The notes: a model not told the origin generated them from the letters alone. Numbered from the stretch's first letter, positions 45,025 to 54,003 are shown. The stretch is 64,000 nucleotides of DNA from Ancylobacter gelatini (GCF_022601675.1 NZ_JAKVIL010000008.1:1-64000), one strand, 5' to 3'. Numbers and translations: made by a program.

Positions 45025-45049
45025 TTCGGGCCTTTCCGCAAGGCTCGAA
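45025..45049 (+). promoter_or_regulatory. rpsF leader hairpin with CCG loop, possible S6:S18 autoregulatory site
   Basis: TTCGGGCCTT pairs with AAGGCTCGAA over 10 positions (one G-U pair) and exposes the loop TCCGC, 62 bases before the rpsF ATG. In several bacteria the S6:S18 complex binds a leader hairpin exposing CCG to repress its own operon. The match here rests on hairpin position and the CCG only. Confidence 0.45.
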
Positions 45050-45111
45050 GGGCTCGTCGCCGGGAAGATGGCCCGCAATCATGCGGAAACGACAAGGAAA
45101 GGTCACGAGAC

Positions 45112-45594
45112 ATGGCTCTTTATGAGCACGTGTTCCTCGCGCGCCAGGATGTTACGGCGCAGCAGGTCGAGGAACTCACCGCCCGGTTCAAGGGCATTAT
45201 CGAGGCGAATGGCGGTTCGGTCACCAAGGCCGAGTACTGGGGCGTGAAGACGCTTACCTACCGCATCCGCAAGAATCGCAAGGCGCACTTCTCGCTGCTC
45301 AACATCGACGCCCCGGCGGCGGCGGTGGCCGAGCTCGAGCGCCAGCAGCGGATCGACGAGGACGTCCTGCGCGTTCTCACCATCCGCGTGGAAGAGCTCG
45401 AAGAGGGCCAGTCGGTCATGCTGCAGAAGCGCGACCGCGACGACCGCGGCGAGCGCGGCTTCGGTGATCGCGGCTTCGGCGGCGACCGCGGCTTCGGCGG
45501 CGGCGGGCGCAGCTTCGGCGGTGACCGCGACCGTGGCGATCGCGGCCCGCGCCGTGACCGTGATGAGGCCCCTGCCAACGTGGAGACTGAGTGA
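45112..45594 (+). CDS. rpsF: 30S ribosomal protein S6
   Basis: Primary binding partner of S18 on the 30S platform. The first 100 residues are the classic fold ([49 protein letters not shown]). Residues about 103-160 form a disordered tail rich in Arg, Gly, Asp and Phe with repeated GFGxDRGF units; S6 without such tails is about 95-105 aa, while 160 aa is typical of Rhizobiales. The stop overlaps the rpsR ATG by one base. Confidence 0.97.
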   Translation: MALYEHVFLARQDVTAQQVEELTARFKGIIEANGGSVTKAEYWGVKTLTYRIRKNRKAHFSLLNIDAPAAAVAELERQQRIDEDVLRVLTIRVEELEEGQSVMLQKRDRDDRGERGFGDRGFGGDRGFGGGGRSFGGDRDRGDRGPRRDRDEAPANVETE

Positions 45595-45860
45595 TGGCTT
45601 TCGGTGGTACTGGCGGCCCGTCCGCAAGCGGCGGCGCGCGCCGTCCCTTCTTCCGTCGTCGCAAGACCTGCCCGTTCTCCGGCGCCAATGCGCCGAAGAT
45701 CGACTACAAGGACGTGCGTCTGCTGCAGCGCTACATTTCCGAGCGCGGCAAGATCGTTCCGTCCCGCATCACGGCGGTGTCCGCCAAGAAGCAGCGTGAG
45801 CTGGCCCAGGCCATCAAGCGCGCCCGCTTCCTCGGCCTGCTGCCCTTCGTGATCCGCTGA
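45594..45860 (+). CDS. rpsR: 30S ribosomal protein S18
   Basis: An 88-aa protein with the signature [38 protein letters not shown] and [10 protein letters not shown]. The N-terminal 17 residues are Gly-rich. ATG 45594 overlaps the S6 stop, giving equimolar translation of the two partners. A terminator follows 15 bases after the stop. Confidence 0.98.
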   Translation: MAFGGTGGPSASGGARRPFFRRRKTCPFSGANAPKIDYKDVRLLQRYISERGKIVPSRITAVSAKKQRELAQAIKRARFLGLLPFVIR

Positions 45861-45875
45861 TCGCGCGTTGAATGC

Positions 45876-45905
45876 CGTCCCCGGCCCCGCGCCGGGGACG
45901 TTCTT
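45876..45905 (+). terminator. terminator or attenuator after rpsR
   Basis: A perfect 10-bp stem (CGTCCCCGGC / GCCGGGGACG) with a 5-base loop is followed by TTCTT. It lies between rpsR and the DUF2232 gene, so rplI expression needs read-through or a second promoter in 45906-46007. Confidence 0.75.
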
Positions 45906-46007
45906 CGCCTTAATTCCTTGCCGACAGACCTTCCGGGATTGGCCCGGCCGGTCGTTGAGGCGGACATGATCCGCTTCTAACCGCTTCATGCGCGGGACAG
46001 CTCGTCG

Positions 46008-46967
46008 ATGATACAGTCTTGGCTTATAGCGTTTGGCGCCGGTGCGGCGTCCGCCCTGCTGGTCGCCTCCGTGGCGTCGGGCAACGCTTTCGCCTTGCCG
46101 CTTTTCTATCTTGCGCCGCTTCCTATCCTCATTGCCGGCCTCGGCTGGTCGCATCTGATCGCGCTGGTCGCCGCTTCCACGGCCGGCGTGCTGATCGGCG
46201 TGTTCTTCGGGATGGAACTGCTGGTGGCCTATGTCGCCGGCGTGGGCCTTCCCGCCTATGTCCTCGCCTATCTCGCGCTGATGGCCCGCCAGACCGGACC
46301 CGACGGTGAGGTAGAGTGGTTCCCGGTCGGCCGGGTGCTGATCGCCGCGGCGCTTCTCGGCTGCCTGGGCGTTGTCGCGCTGATCCCGCTGATCGCGGGC
46401 GATCTCGAAGGCTATCAGGATGCTCTGCGCGGCCTGTTCCAGGCCATGCTGGCCGAGAACGGCGCACCCACCAGTGGCGACACCGACCGCCTGGTCACGC
46501 TGCTGGTAGCGGTGATGCCGCCGGCGGCCGCGATCATCACCATGCTGACGCAGATCGCCAATCTGTGGCTGGCCGCCCATATCGCGCGGATTTCCGGCCG
46601 GCTGATGCGACCCTGGCCCGATCTGGCCGCGGTCGAACTGCCGCGCGCCGCAACCGCGTTGCTGGCCGGCTCCGTCATCGGGGCCATGCTCACCTCCGGC
46701 TTTGTCGGCCTGCTCGCCGAGTTGCTTGGCGCGACGCTGATCGTGGCGTTCGGCTTTATCGGGCTGGCGGTGATCCACTGGGTCACGCGCGGCGCGGCCG
46801 GGCGCACGCTGGTCATCAGCACGGTCTGGATCGCTGCGCTGGCGCTGGGCTGGCCGTTTCTTGCCCTCGCGCTGCTCGGCCTTATCGAAACCCTGTTCGG
46901 CGTCCGCCGCCGCTTTCCACGCGGCAGCCGCCCCGCCGGCGGCCCGCCGGCCGCCAATGACGGCTGA
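46008..46967 (+). CDS. DUF2232 domain membrane protein
   Basis: A 319-aa inner-membrane protein with about eight hydrophobic segments ([58 protein letters not shown]) and a polar C-terminus. The family is an uncharacterised alphaproteobacterial membrane protein found again and again between rpsR and rplI; the general fold resembles S-component-like permeases. A function in translation is not implied by sequence. The stop is 44 bases before rplI. Confidence 0.9.
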   Translation: MIQSWLIAFGAGAASALLVASVASGNAFALPLFYLAPLPILIAGLGWSHLIALVAASTAGVLIGVFFGMELLVAYVAGVGLPAYVLAYLALMARQTGPDGEVEWFPVGRVLIAAALLGCLGVVALIPLIAGDLEGYQDALRGLFQAMLAENGAPTSGDTDRLVTLLVAVMPPAAAIITMLTQIANLWLAAHIARISGRLMRPWPDLAAVELPRAATALLAGSVIGAMLTSGFVGLLAELLGATLIVAFGFIGLAVIHWVTRGAAGRTLVISTVWIAALALGWPFLALALLGLIETLFGVRRRFPRGSRPAGGPPAANDG

Positions 46968-47011
46968 CGCCTCACCAATCCCGCTATCGAACGATCAAAC
47001 GGAGAACTCAA

Positions 47012-47578
47012 ATGGAAGTCATTCTGCTGGAACGCGTGGCCAAGCTCGGCCAGATGGGCGAAGTGGTCCGCGTCAAGGACGGTTTCGCCCGCAATTTCCT
47101 GCTGCCGTCGGGCAAGGCCCTGCGCGCCACCAAGGAAAACAAGACCCGCTTCGATTCGATGAAGTCCCAGCTTGAGGCCCGCAACCTCGAGCTCAAGACC
47201 GAAGCCGCCAAGGTCGGCGAGAAGCTGAACGGCACCGAAGTCGTCCTGGTCCGCCAGGCTGGCGAGACCGGCCATCTCTATGGCTCGGTGTCGACCCGCG
47301 ACATCGCCGACGCCCTGACCGCATCGGGCTTCAGCGTCGCCCGTCACCAGATCGTCCTCAACCACCCGATCAAGAACATCGGCCTGCACGATGTCCCGGT
47401 GACCCTGCACCCGGAAGTCGAAGTCACCGTGAAGGCGAACGTCGCCCGCAGCGCCGAGGAAGCCGTGCGCCAGTCCCGCGGCGAAGATCTCTCGGTCGCC
47501 CGTGACGATGACGAAGACGAGATCGAGGAAGAAGTCGTCGAGGAGGCCGTCGAGGCCACCGAGGAAGAAGAGGCCTGA
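47012..47578 (+). CDS. rplI: 50S ribosomal protein L9
   Basis: Starts [19 protein letters not shown] with the N-domain signature [16 protein letters not shown], the long connecting helix (about 40-75) and the C-domain ([19 protein letters not shown]). Residues about 150-188 form a strongly acidic tail ([14 protein letters not shown] and following) absent from the 149-aa E. coli protein but usual in Rhizobiales. A clear ribosome binding site (GGAGAA) lies 8 bases upstream. Confidence 0.98.
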   Translation: MEVILLERVAKLGQMGEVVRVKDGFARNFLLPSGKALRATKENKTRFDSMKSQLEARNLELKTEAAKVGEKLNGTEVVLVRQAGETGHLYGSVSTRDIADALTASGFSVARHQIVLNHPIKNIGLHDVPVTLHPEVEVTVKANVARSAEEAVRQSRGEDLSVARDDDEDEIEEEVVEEAVEATEEEEA

Positions 47579-47611
47579 TCAGGCTCCTGCCACCGCCTTC
47601 TATGCGGTGTG

Positions 47612-47650
47612 CTCCCGATTGAGATATTCCCTTTGGGAATACTCCCGATT
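47612..47650. repeat. 9-bp direct repeats flanking a small palindrome
   Basis: CTCCCGATT occurs at 47612-47620 and again at 47642-47650. Between them is TATTCCC TTT GGGAATA (47625-47641), a 7-bp palindrome with a 3-base loop. It lies between the rplI stop and its terminator. Confidence 0.6.
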
Positions 47651-47655
47651 TCCAG

Positions 47656-47683
47656 GCCCGGCCGGTAACGGCCGGGCTTTTTT
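47656..47683 (+). terminator. rplI intrinsic terminator
   Basis: A 9-bp stem (GCCCGGCCG / CGGCCGGGC) with a GTAA loop and six T residues, a canonical Rho-independent terminator ending the ribosomal protein operon. Confidence 0.95.
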
Positions 47684-47751
47684 GTGATGCCTTCACGAAA
47701 TCGGCAGGTTGCCGACCCTTCGATGTTGTGATGCAATCGCTTTCATCACAA
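47682..47751 (+). promoter_or_regulatory. array of TTGTGATG half-sites upstream of cfa
   Basis: TTGTGATG occurs at 47682-47689 and 47726-47733, and its exact complement CATCACAA at 47744-47751, so the last two form a perfect 8-bp inverted repeat with a 10-base spacer. The direct copies are 44 bases apart, close to four helical turns. A 6-bp palindrome TCGGCA / TGCCGA lies between (47701-47715). The cfa ATG is 70 bases further on. The spacing does not fit CRP/FNR sites, so the regulator is unknown. Confidence 0.5.
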
Positions 47752-47820
47752 TGAGAACTGCCCCGTCATTACGCACGCAGCCCTCAACCGCAAGGCTGCC
47801 CGCATCGTGGAGGAGGCCTG

Positions 47821-49080
47821 ATGGAAGGGTTGCTACAGCGTGTACTTGAACGCGTCGTGCGACAGGGTTCGCTCGACGTTGTTCTGGCCTCCGGCAGGCG
47901 TGTGTCCTTGGGCGACGGCAGCGCTCCCCCTCTCGCGATCCGGTTCACCTCGACATCCTGGCAAAGTCAGGTGGCGCTCGACCCCGAGCTGAAGCTCGGA
48001 GAGGCCTATATGGAAGGCGGCATGGTGGTGGAGACCGGCGACATCGCCGATGTCCTTGCCCTGCTGATGGCCCAGGTCGGCCTCATGGTGCCGAGTTTCA
48101 CCGCCAAGACCTTCATGCGGCTGCGCTATCTGGTCCGCCGTCTCGCGCAGTTCAATCCGCCGGACCGCTCGCAGCGCAACGTCGCTCATCATTACGATCT
48201 CGATGGCCGTCTCTATTCGCTGTTCCTCGACGCCGACCGGCAATATTCCTGCGCCTATTTCGAGACGCCGAACCAGACGCTGGACGACGCGCAACTCGCC
48301 AAGCGCCGCCACATCGCCGCCAAGCTGCTGTTCGACCGGCCAGACCTCTCCGTGCTCGACATTGGCTGCGGCTGGGGTGGCATGGGGCTTTATCTCGCCG
48401 AGAATACCGGCGCGCGCGTCACCGGCATCACGCTTTCGCAGGAGCAACTCGGCGTCGCGCAATGCCGCGCGGAGGAGCGCGGCTTGGCCTCACGTGCCGA
48501 GTTCCGGCTGCAGGATTACCGGCTCACCCCGGGTCCGTTCGATCGCATCGTCTCGGTCGGCATGTTCGAGCATGTCGGGGTCGGCCATTTCGGCACTTAT
48601 TTCGACCGCATCGCCGAGTTGCTGAAGGATGACGGCGTCGCGCTGATCCACGCCATCGGCCGCTCGGAAGGGCCAGGCATCACCAATCCGTGGATCGCCA
48701 AATACATCTTTCCCGGCGGCTATATCCCGGCATTGTCCGAGGTGCTGCCGGCGATCGAGAAGGCGGGGCTGCTCGTCACCGATATCGAGATCCTGCGCCT
48801 GCATTATGCCGAGACGTTGAAGGCCTGGCGCGAGCGCTTCCTCGCCCATCGCGAGGAGGTGGAGCGGCTCTATGACCGGCGCTTCGTGCGGATGTTCGAG
48901 TTCTACCTCGCCTCCTCCGAAATGGCGTTCCGCCATCAGGGCATGATGGTCTTCCAGATTCAGCTGGCCAAGCGCGAGGGCGTGGTGCCGATGACCCGCA
49001 ACTACATCGCCAAGGCCGAGAGCGATCTCAAGGCGATGGAGAAAGCCAATCGGCCGGGGCTTCGGCTGGCGGGCGAATAG
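47821..49080 (+). CDS. cfa: cyclopropane-fatty-acyl-phospholipid synthase
   Basis: SAM-dependent enzyme that adds a methylene bridge to unsaturated acyl chains of membrane phospholipids. The 419-aa product has an N-terminal lipid-binding part (1-125) and a Rossmann methyltransferase with DIGCGWGGMGLYLAEN, QYSCAYFETPNQTLDDAQLAKRR, the segment SVGMFEHVGVGHFGTYF and FIFPGGYIPALSEVLP-like end. It is interposed between rplI and dnaB, which are neighbours in related genomes, and has its own promoter region, so its control is independent of the ribosomal operon. Confidence 0.95.
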   Translation: MEGLLQRVLERVVRQGSLDVVLASGRRVSLGDGSAPPLAIRFTSTSWQSQVALDPELKLGEAYMEGGMVVETGDIADVLALLMAQVGLMVPSFTAKTFMRLRYLVRRLAQFNPPDRSQRNVAHHYDLDGRLYSLFLDADRQYSCAYFETPNQTLDDAQLAKRRHIAAKLLFDRPDLSVLDIGCGWGGMGLYLAENTGARVTGITLSQEQLGVAQCRAEERGLASRAEFRLQDYRLTPGPFDRIVSVGMFEHVGVGHFGTYFDRIAELLKDDGVALIHAIGRSEGPGITNPWIAKYIFPGGYIPALSEVLPAIEKAGLLVTDIEILRLHYAETLKAWRERFLAHREEVERLYDRRFVRMFEFYLASSEMAFRHQGMMVFQIQLAKREGVVPMTRNYIAKAESDLKAMEKANRPGLRLAGE

Positions 49081-49213
49081 GGCCAAAAGCCGTCAAGCCA
49101 GATTCAGCTTTCCACAGGCGGTCCACAGGACAAAGATGACGCGACACGATTCGCTGCGGACTCGCGCGCCCTTGTGCCGTTAGCTGTTGGCCAACACAGC
49201 GCCCGGAAAAGCC

Positions 49214-50698
49214 ATGCTCGATTCCTCCGCCCGCCAACCGGCGGCGTCCGAACCGCATTACCGCACGGCTCCGCACAATGTCGAAGCCGAGCAGGCATTG
49301 CTGGGCGCGATCCTCGTCAACAACGAGGCGTTCTATCGCGTTTCCGACTTTCTGGAGCCGCGCCATTTCTTCGAGCCCGTGCACACCGCAATCTACGAGA
49401 CCGCCAGCGCCCTGATCCGCGCCGGCAAGGTCGCGACCCCCGTCACACTGAAGACGTTCCTGCCGGCCGGGATCGACATCGCCGGGCTGACCGCCCCGCA
49501 ATATCTGGCCCGCCTCGCCGCGGAAGCCACCACCATCATCAATGCCGAGGATTACGGCCGCACCATCTATGACCTGTCGGTGCGGCGCGACCTGATCGCG
49601 ATCGGCGAGGAGGTGGTGAACGAGGCTTATGACGCCCCGATCGATTCCACCCCGCAGGAGCAGATCGAGGAGGCCGAGAAGCGGCTCTACGAACTGGCCG
49701 AGACCGGCCGCTATGACGGCGGCTTCCTGTCCTTCGGCAACGCGCTGAAAGAAGCGGTGGACGTCGCAAGTCGCGCCTTCCAGCGCGACGGCCATCTGTC
49801 GGGCCTCGCCTCGGGGCTGGACGACCTCGACCACATGATGGGCGGGCTGCAGCCCTCCGATCTGATCGTGCTCGCCGGCCGCCCGGCCATGGGCAAGACC
49901 GCGCTCGCGACCAACATCGCGTATAACGTCGCGGCCGCCTATCGCTCCGAGACCCTGCCGGACGGCTCGATCCGCCCGATCGACGGCGGCGTGGTCGGCT
50001 TCTTCTCGCTGGAAATGTCGGCCGAGCAGCTCGCAACCCGCGTGCTCGCCGAGCAGACTGAAATCCCGTCCTACAAGATCCGCCGCGGCGACATCAGCGA
50101 GCACGAATTCGATAAGCTCGCCGCCGGCGCGCAGGTCATGCAGACCATTCCGCTCTATATCGACGATACCGGCGGCATCTCCATCGCCCAGCTGCGTGCC
50201 CGCGCGCGCCGGCTGAAGCGCCAGCGCGGGCTGGATTTCATGGTGGTGGACTATCTCCAGCTGCTGTCCGGCTCGTCCGCCAAGGCGTCGCAGAACCGCG
50301 TGCAGGAAATCACCGAAATCACCACCGGCCTCAAGGCGCTCGCCAAGGAGCTCGCCGTGCCGATCATGGCGCTGTCGCAGCTCTCGCGTCAGGTGGAAGC
50401 ACGCGACGACAAGCGCCCGCAACTGGCCGACCTTCGCGAATCCGGCTCGATCGAGCAGGACGCGGACGTCGTGATGTTCGTGTATCGCGAGGAATACTAT
50501 CTCAAAAGCAGAGAGCCGAAAGAAGGCACGGAGGAATGGTTCAAGTGGGATACCGAGATGAAAGCCGCGCACGGCGTCGCGGAAGTCATCATCGGTAAAC
50601 AGCGCCACGGCCCGACCGGCACCGTCAAGGTCGCCTTTGAGCCGCAATTCACGCGCTTCTCCTCGCTGGCGAGAGACGAGCACCTTCCCACGCGGTGA
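49214..50698 (+). CDS. dnaB: replicative DNA helicase
   Basis: Hexameric 5'-3' helicase of the replisome. The 494-aa product has the N-terminal primase-interacting domain (PHNVEAEQALLGAILVNNEAF), a linker, and a RecA-like domain with Walker A LAGRPAMGKTALA, GFFSLEMSAEQLATRVL, Walker B FMVVDYLQLLSG and LRESGSIEQDADVVMF; no intein is present. A TTG at 49187 is in frame, but ATG 49214 after GGAAAA fits better. Its stop overlaps the GTG of alr by four bases. Confidence 0.97.
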   Translation: MLDSSARQPAASEPHYRTAPHNVEAEQALLGAILVNNEAFYRVSDFLEPRHFFEPVHTAIYETASALIRAGKVATPVTLKTFLPAGIDIAGLTAPQYLARLAAEATTIINAEDYGRTIYDLSVRRDLIAIGEEVVNEAYDAPIDSTPQEQIEEAEKRLYELAETGRYDGGFLSFGNALKEAVDVASRAFQRDGHLSGLASGLDDLDHMMGGLQPSDLIVLAGRPAMGKTALATNIAYNVAAAYRSETLPDGSIRPIDGGVVGFFSLEMSAEQLATRVLAEQTEIPSYKIRRGDISEHEFDKLAAGAQVMQTIPLYIDDTGGISIAQLRARARRLKRQRGLDFMVVDYLQLLSGSSAKASQNRVQEITEITTGLKALAKELAVPIMALSQLSRQVEARDDKRPQLADLRESGSIEQDADVVMFVYREEYYLKSREPKEGTEEWFKWDTEMKAAHGVAEVIIGKQRHGPTGTVKVAFEPQFTRFSSLARDEHLPTR

Positions 50699-51828
50699 GT
50701 TTGTGTGACATGACCGAGGCGTCCATTCCGCTTAACGAGGCCGGCGGCCGGCTGACCATCGACCTCAAGGCCCTGGCCGAGAACTACCTTGAAATCGCCG
50801 CTCGCGTCGCGCCGGCGAGTTGCGCCGCGGTGCTGAAGGGCGATGCCTATGGCACCGGCCTGCCGCAGGCGGCGACCGCGTTCTGGCAGGCCGGCGCGCG
50901 GACCTTTTTCGTCGCGCTGCTGAGCGAGGCGCGCGAGTTGCGCAATCTGCTGCCGCAGGCGGAAATCTTCGTGCTGAACGGCGTGTTTCCGGGGACGGGG
51001 GATATCTATCGCGAGTTCGACCTGCGCCCGGTCCTGGGCAGCGCGGCCGATGTCGCGCATTGGCAGGCCTTCTGCGAGGCTTGCGGCACGGGTCTTCCCG
51101 CCGCGCTCCATGTCGACACCGGGATGAACCGGCTCGGGGTGACCGCGACCGAGGCGGTGAACATCGCCGAGGGCCTGGATGAGCTCGGCTTTCCTCTGGT
51201 GCTGGTGATGAGCCATTTCGCCTGCGCCGACGAACCGGGCCACCCGCTCACCGCGCGCCAGCTGGAGGATTTCCGCGCCGTGGCCGCGCTGTTCCCCGGC
51301 ATCCGTGCCTCGCTCGCCAATTCGGCCGGAGTGTTCAGCGATCCAGAGATGCATTTCGACCTTGTGCGGCCGGGTGTCGCGATCTACGGCGCCCGTGCCA
51401 AGGCCGATGTCGAGCCACTGCGGCCGGTGATCCGGCTGGAACTGAGGATCGTTCAGACCCGCGAGGTCCATACCGGCGAGAGCGTGGGGTATGGCGGCGC
51501 GCAGGTCATGGACCGGCCGAGCCGCATCGCTATCCTCTCCGGCGGCTATGCCGACGGCATTCCCCGTCTGGTGGGATCATCCAATGAACGGCGCGGCGCC
51601 GAGGTCATCATCGCAGGGCACCGCTGCCCGATGGTTGGGCGCATCTCGATGGATCTGATGGCGGTCGATGTGACCGACCTGCCGGAAGAGGCCGTGGTGC
51701 CGGGCGGCTGGGCCACGCTTCTGGGCGATGGGCTGGAGGTCGATGACCTTGCCCGCCAGGCCCAGACCATCGGCTACGAGGTGCTGACCTCGCTCGGCCG
51801 GCGCTATCACCGGCGCTGGGTGTACTGA
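50695..51828 (+). CDS. alr: alanine racemase
   Basis: PLP enzyme supplying D-alanine for peptidoglycan. The PLP lysine is in AVLKGDAYGTGL (usual form VVKADAYGHG, so slightly divergent), with HVDTGMNRLG, the RP motif VRPGVAIYG, catalytic Tyr in ESVGYGGAQV and VGRISMDLMAVDVTD. Product 377 aa from a GTG that overlaps the dnaB stop (GTGA); ATG 50710 is an alternative. Its last 22 bases overlap a gene on the opposite strand. dnaB-alr-radA order is conserved in the group. Confidence 0.95.
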   Translation: MSLCDMTEASIPLNEAGGRLTIDLKALAENYLEIAARVAPASCAAVLKGDAYGTGLPQAATAFWQAGARTFFVALLSEARELRNLLPQAEIFVLNGVFPGTGDIYREFDLRPVLGSAADVAHWQAFCEACGTGLPAALHVDTGMNRLGVTATEAVNIAEGLDELGFPLVLVMSHFACADEPGHPLTARQLEDFRAVAALFPGIRASLANSAGVFSDPEMHFDLVRPGVAIYGARAKADVEPLRPVIRLELRIVQTREVHTGESVGYGGAQVMDRPSRIAILSGGYADGIPRLVGSSNERRGAEVIIAGHRCPMVGRISMDLMAVDVTDLPEEAVVPGGWATLLGDGLEVDDLARQAQTIGYEVLTSLGRRYHRRWVY

Positions 51829-52196
51829 ACCCGCATGCGGGCATCGGCCGGCATCGCCTCGCGGGCGCCGATTTTGATCGCCTCGATCATCTCCTCGCCA
51901 TTCTCGAGCCAGTTCGGCAGAATGAGGGCGTGGCCCTCTTCGAGCTGTATGTCGAGGCGGGTGACCTTGCGTTCGCCATCATTGCTGCTGTGGTTCTTAC
52001 GAGAGTGGAAGCTAAGAACCTTATTCCAGGGAACCCTGCGCCCGGACACGAGTGTAATCCCGCTCTCGTCGATGGATTTGACAAAAGACCGATGCCAAAA
52101 CCATAGGGCAACGCTGCCGATACCCAGCGTAAGCGGTGCCAATATCAAAATAAACGTTGTGAATCGTCCGTTTGGACGTGCCTGAATATTTGCCAT
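51807..52196 (-). CDS. small membrane protein of unknown function, low-GC
   Basis: A 129-aa protein with one or two hydrophobic segments near the N-terminus (FTTFILILAPLTLGIGSVALWFW, about 11-33), then a soluble domain with GRRVPWNKVLSFHSRKN, a pattern like bacterial PH-type membrane proteins, and a charged C-terminus. No family is firmly recognised. The gene and its upstream DNA are visibly lower in GC than everything around, and its stop lies inside the alr 3' end (22-base tail-to-tail overlap). This suggests a recent insertion. ATG 52196 is chosen; an in-frame ATG at 52235 has AT-rich surroundings without a ribosome binding site. Confidence 0.65.
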   Translation of the reverse strand: MANIQARPNGRFTTFILILAPLTLGIGSVALWFWHRSFVKSIDESGITLVSGRRVPWNKVLSFHSRKNHSSNDGERKVTRLDIQLEEGHALILPNWLENGEEMIEAIKIGAREAMPADARMRVQYTQRR

Positions 52197-52482
52197 TATT
52201 TTCCACTTAAAATTCGTTCTAATATTAAAAGGCAAAAAATCGTTTCAAACTCGAAAGCAATATACGGACCATCTCATTCAGCCCGTCCTTTCTGTCGATT
52301 CTCCCTCTCGGAACGCGACCTTTTGATGACGCCCGATCCTTCAGACAGCCGGCCCACGCGACACGACAATGGCACCAAGATACCTCTATTGCGCCTACCC
52401 GTCTACCTTTTTGCCCGATTGAACCAGTAGGTATCTCGCCACTCCGCGTGACGGAATGTCGAAATTTGGTTGGAGTGCCTCA
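52197..52482. promoter_or_regulatory. AT-rich divergent region between the orphan gene and radA
   Basis: 286 bases with long AT-rich stretches (52197-52265 about one third GC by eye) that contrast with the genome. It must hold promoters for both the orphan and radA, but no clear motif or hairpin was assigned. The radA end has GGAG before ATG 52483. Confidence 0.45.
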
Positions 52483-53919
52483 ATGGCGAAACGTGCCACG
52501 TCCTTCGTCTGCCAGGTCTGCGGCGCGGTCCATGCGCGCTGGCAGGGCCGCTGCGATTCCTGCGGTTCGTGGAACAGCATCTCGCAGGAGGAGACCGTCA
52601 CCGGCTCGGTGCCGTCCTCGCAGCGCGCCGGCCGCAAGGGTCGCCTCATTGCGCTGGAGGCGCTGTCCGGCAGCTCGCCCGACGCGCCGCGCACCCGTTT
52701 TGGCATTGAGGAACTCGACCGCGTGGCCGGCGGCGGACTGGTGGCAGGCTCGGTGCTGCTGATCGGCGGTGATCCCGGCATCGGCAAGTCGACCCTGCTG
52801 ATCCAGGCCTCCGCGGCGCTGGCAGATGCCGGCCACCGCGTCATCTATGTCTCGGGCGAAGAGGCGGTGGCGCAGGTGCGGCTGCGCGCCGAACGGCTCG
52901 GCCTGTCGGGCTCCTCGGTCGAACTCGCCGCCGAGACCAATGTCGAGGACATCGTGGCGACGCTGGCGGAGGGGCGCACACCTGCGCTGGTGGTGATCGA
53001 CTCGATACAGACCATGTGGACGGATTCCGCCGAATCCGCCCCGGGCACGGTCACGCAGGTGCGCTCCTCGGCGCAGATTCTGATCCGCTACGCCAAGCGC
53101 GCCGGCGCAGCGGTGATCCTGGTCGGCCATGTCACCAAGGACGGCCAGATCGCCGGCCCGCGCGTGGTCGAGCACATGGTCGACGCCGTGCTGTCCTTCG
53201 AGGGCGATGGTGCCCACCAGTTCCGCATCCTGCGGGCGCAGAAGAACCGCTTCGGGCCGACCGACGAGATCGGCGTGTTTGAAATGACAGGCCTCGGCCT
53301 GCGCGAGGTCGCCAATCCGTCCGAGCTTTTCCTCTCGCAGGGCGATCGCGGCGCGCCGGGCACGGCGGTCTATGCCGGCATGGAGGGCACGCGGCCGGTT
53401 CTGGTGGAAATCCAGGCGCTGGTGGTGCCGACCTCGCTGGGCACGCCGCGCCGTGCCGTGGTCGGCTGGGACCCGAGCCGGCTGTCCATGGTGCTCGCGG
53501 TGCTGGAGGCGCGCTGCGGCATCAAGCTCGGCGGCCATGACGTGCATCTCAACGTCGCCGGCGGCTTCCGCATCACCGAGCCGGCGGCGGACCTTGCGGT
53601 GGCGGCCGCCCTCGTCTCCTCGCTCAGCGGGGCGGCGCTGCCGGTGGACACGGTGCATTTCGGCGAGATCAGCCTCACCGGCGCCGTACGCGCGGTTTCC
53701 CATTCCCCGCTACGGATGAAGGAGGCGGCCAAGCTCGGCTTCACCCGTGCGGTTGCGCCCGAGGCTAAATCCACAGGCGGCAAATCGTCTCCCCGCGACC
53801 CCGCGGAGTCGGCGCTGGCGCTGGAATCCGTTGCGTCACTGGGCGATCTGGTCGCCGGGATCGCCGCCAGATCGCCGCGCCGGGCGCAGAGACCCGCGCA
53901 GGCCGCGCAAGAGGGATGA
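52483..53919 (+). CDS. radA: DNA repair protein RadA
   Basis: RecA-like ATPase that promotes branch migration in recombination. The 478-aa protein starts with a zinc finger (FVCQVCG...CDSCGSW), then Walker A GGDPGIGKSTLLIQ, Walker B ALVVIDSIQT, the RadA-specific KNRFGPTDEIGVF, and a C-terminal Lon-like domain (VVGWDPSRLSMVLAVLE...). The tail after residue 425 is variable and basic. ATG 52483 gives the standard MAKR start; ATG 52456 would add nine residues. Confidence 0.97.
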   Translation: MAKRATSFVCQVCGAVHARWQGRCDSCGSWNSISQEETVTGSVPSSQRAGRKGRLIALEALSGSSPDAPRTRFGIEELDRVAGGGLVAGSVLLIGGDPGIGKSTLLIQASAALADAGHRVIYVSGEEAVAQVRLRAERLGLSGSSVELAAETNVEDIVATLAEGRTPALVVIDSIQTMWTDSAESAPGTVTQVRSSAQILIRYAKRAGAAVILVGHVTKDGQIAGPRVVEHMVDAVLSFEGDGAHQFRILRAQKNRFGPTDEIGVFEMTGLGLREVANPSELFLSQGDRGAPGTAVYAGMEGTRPVLVEIQALVVPTSLGTPRRAVVGWDPSRLSMVLAVLEARCGIKLGGHDVHLNVAGGFRITEPAADLAVAAALVSSLSGAALPVDTVHFGEISLTGAVRAVSHSPLRMKEAAKLGFTRAVAPEAKSTGGKSSPRDPAESALALESVASLGDLVAGIAARSPRRAQRPAQAAQEG

Positions 53920-54003
53920 CGTCACCGCTGGGCCGCGCTATACCTCGCGCGGCTCCCGAGGGAGCTTCCAGACCGCAGATTCGCTTGCTCACGGTGGGCC
54001 ATT

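Noticed and set aside
45415-45594. Short tandem repeats in the S6 gene taken as CRISPR-like
   Set aside because: They are in frame and encode the Gly/Arg-rich S6 tail.
47682-47751. CRP/FNR site before cfa
   Set aside because: The TGTGA and TCACA halves are 14 bases apart in the dyad and 5 in the upstream copy, not the 6 needed for CRP.
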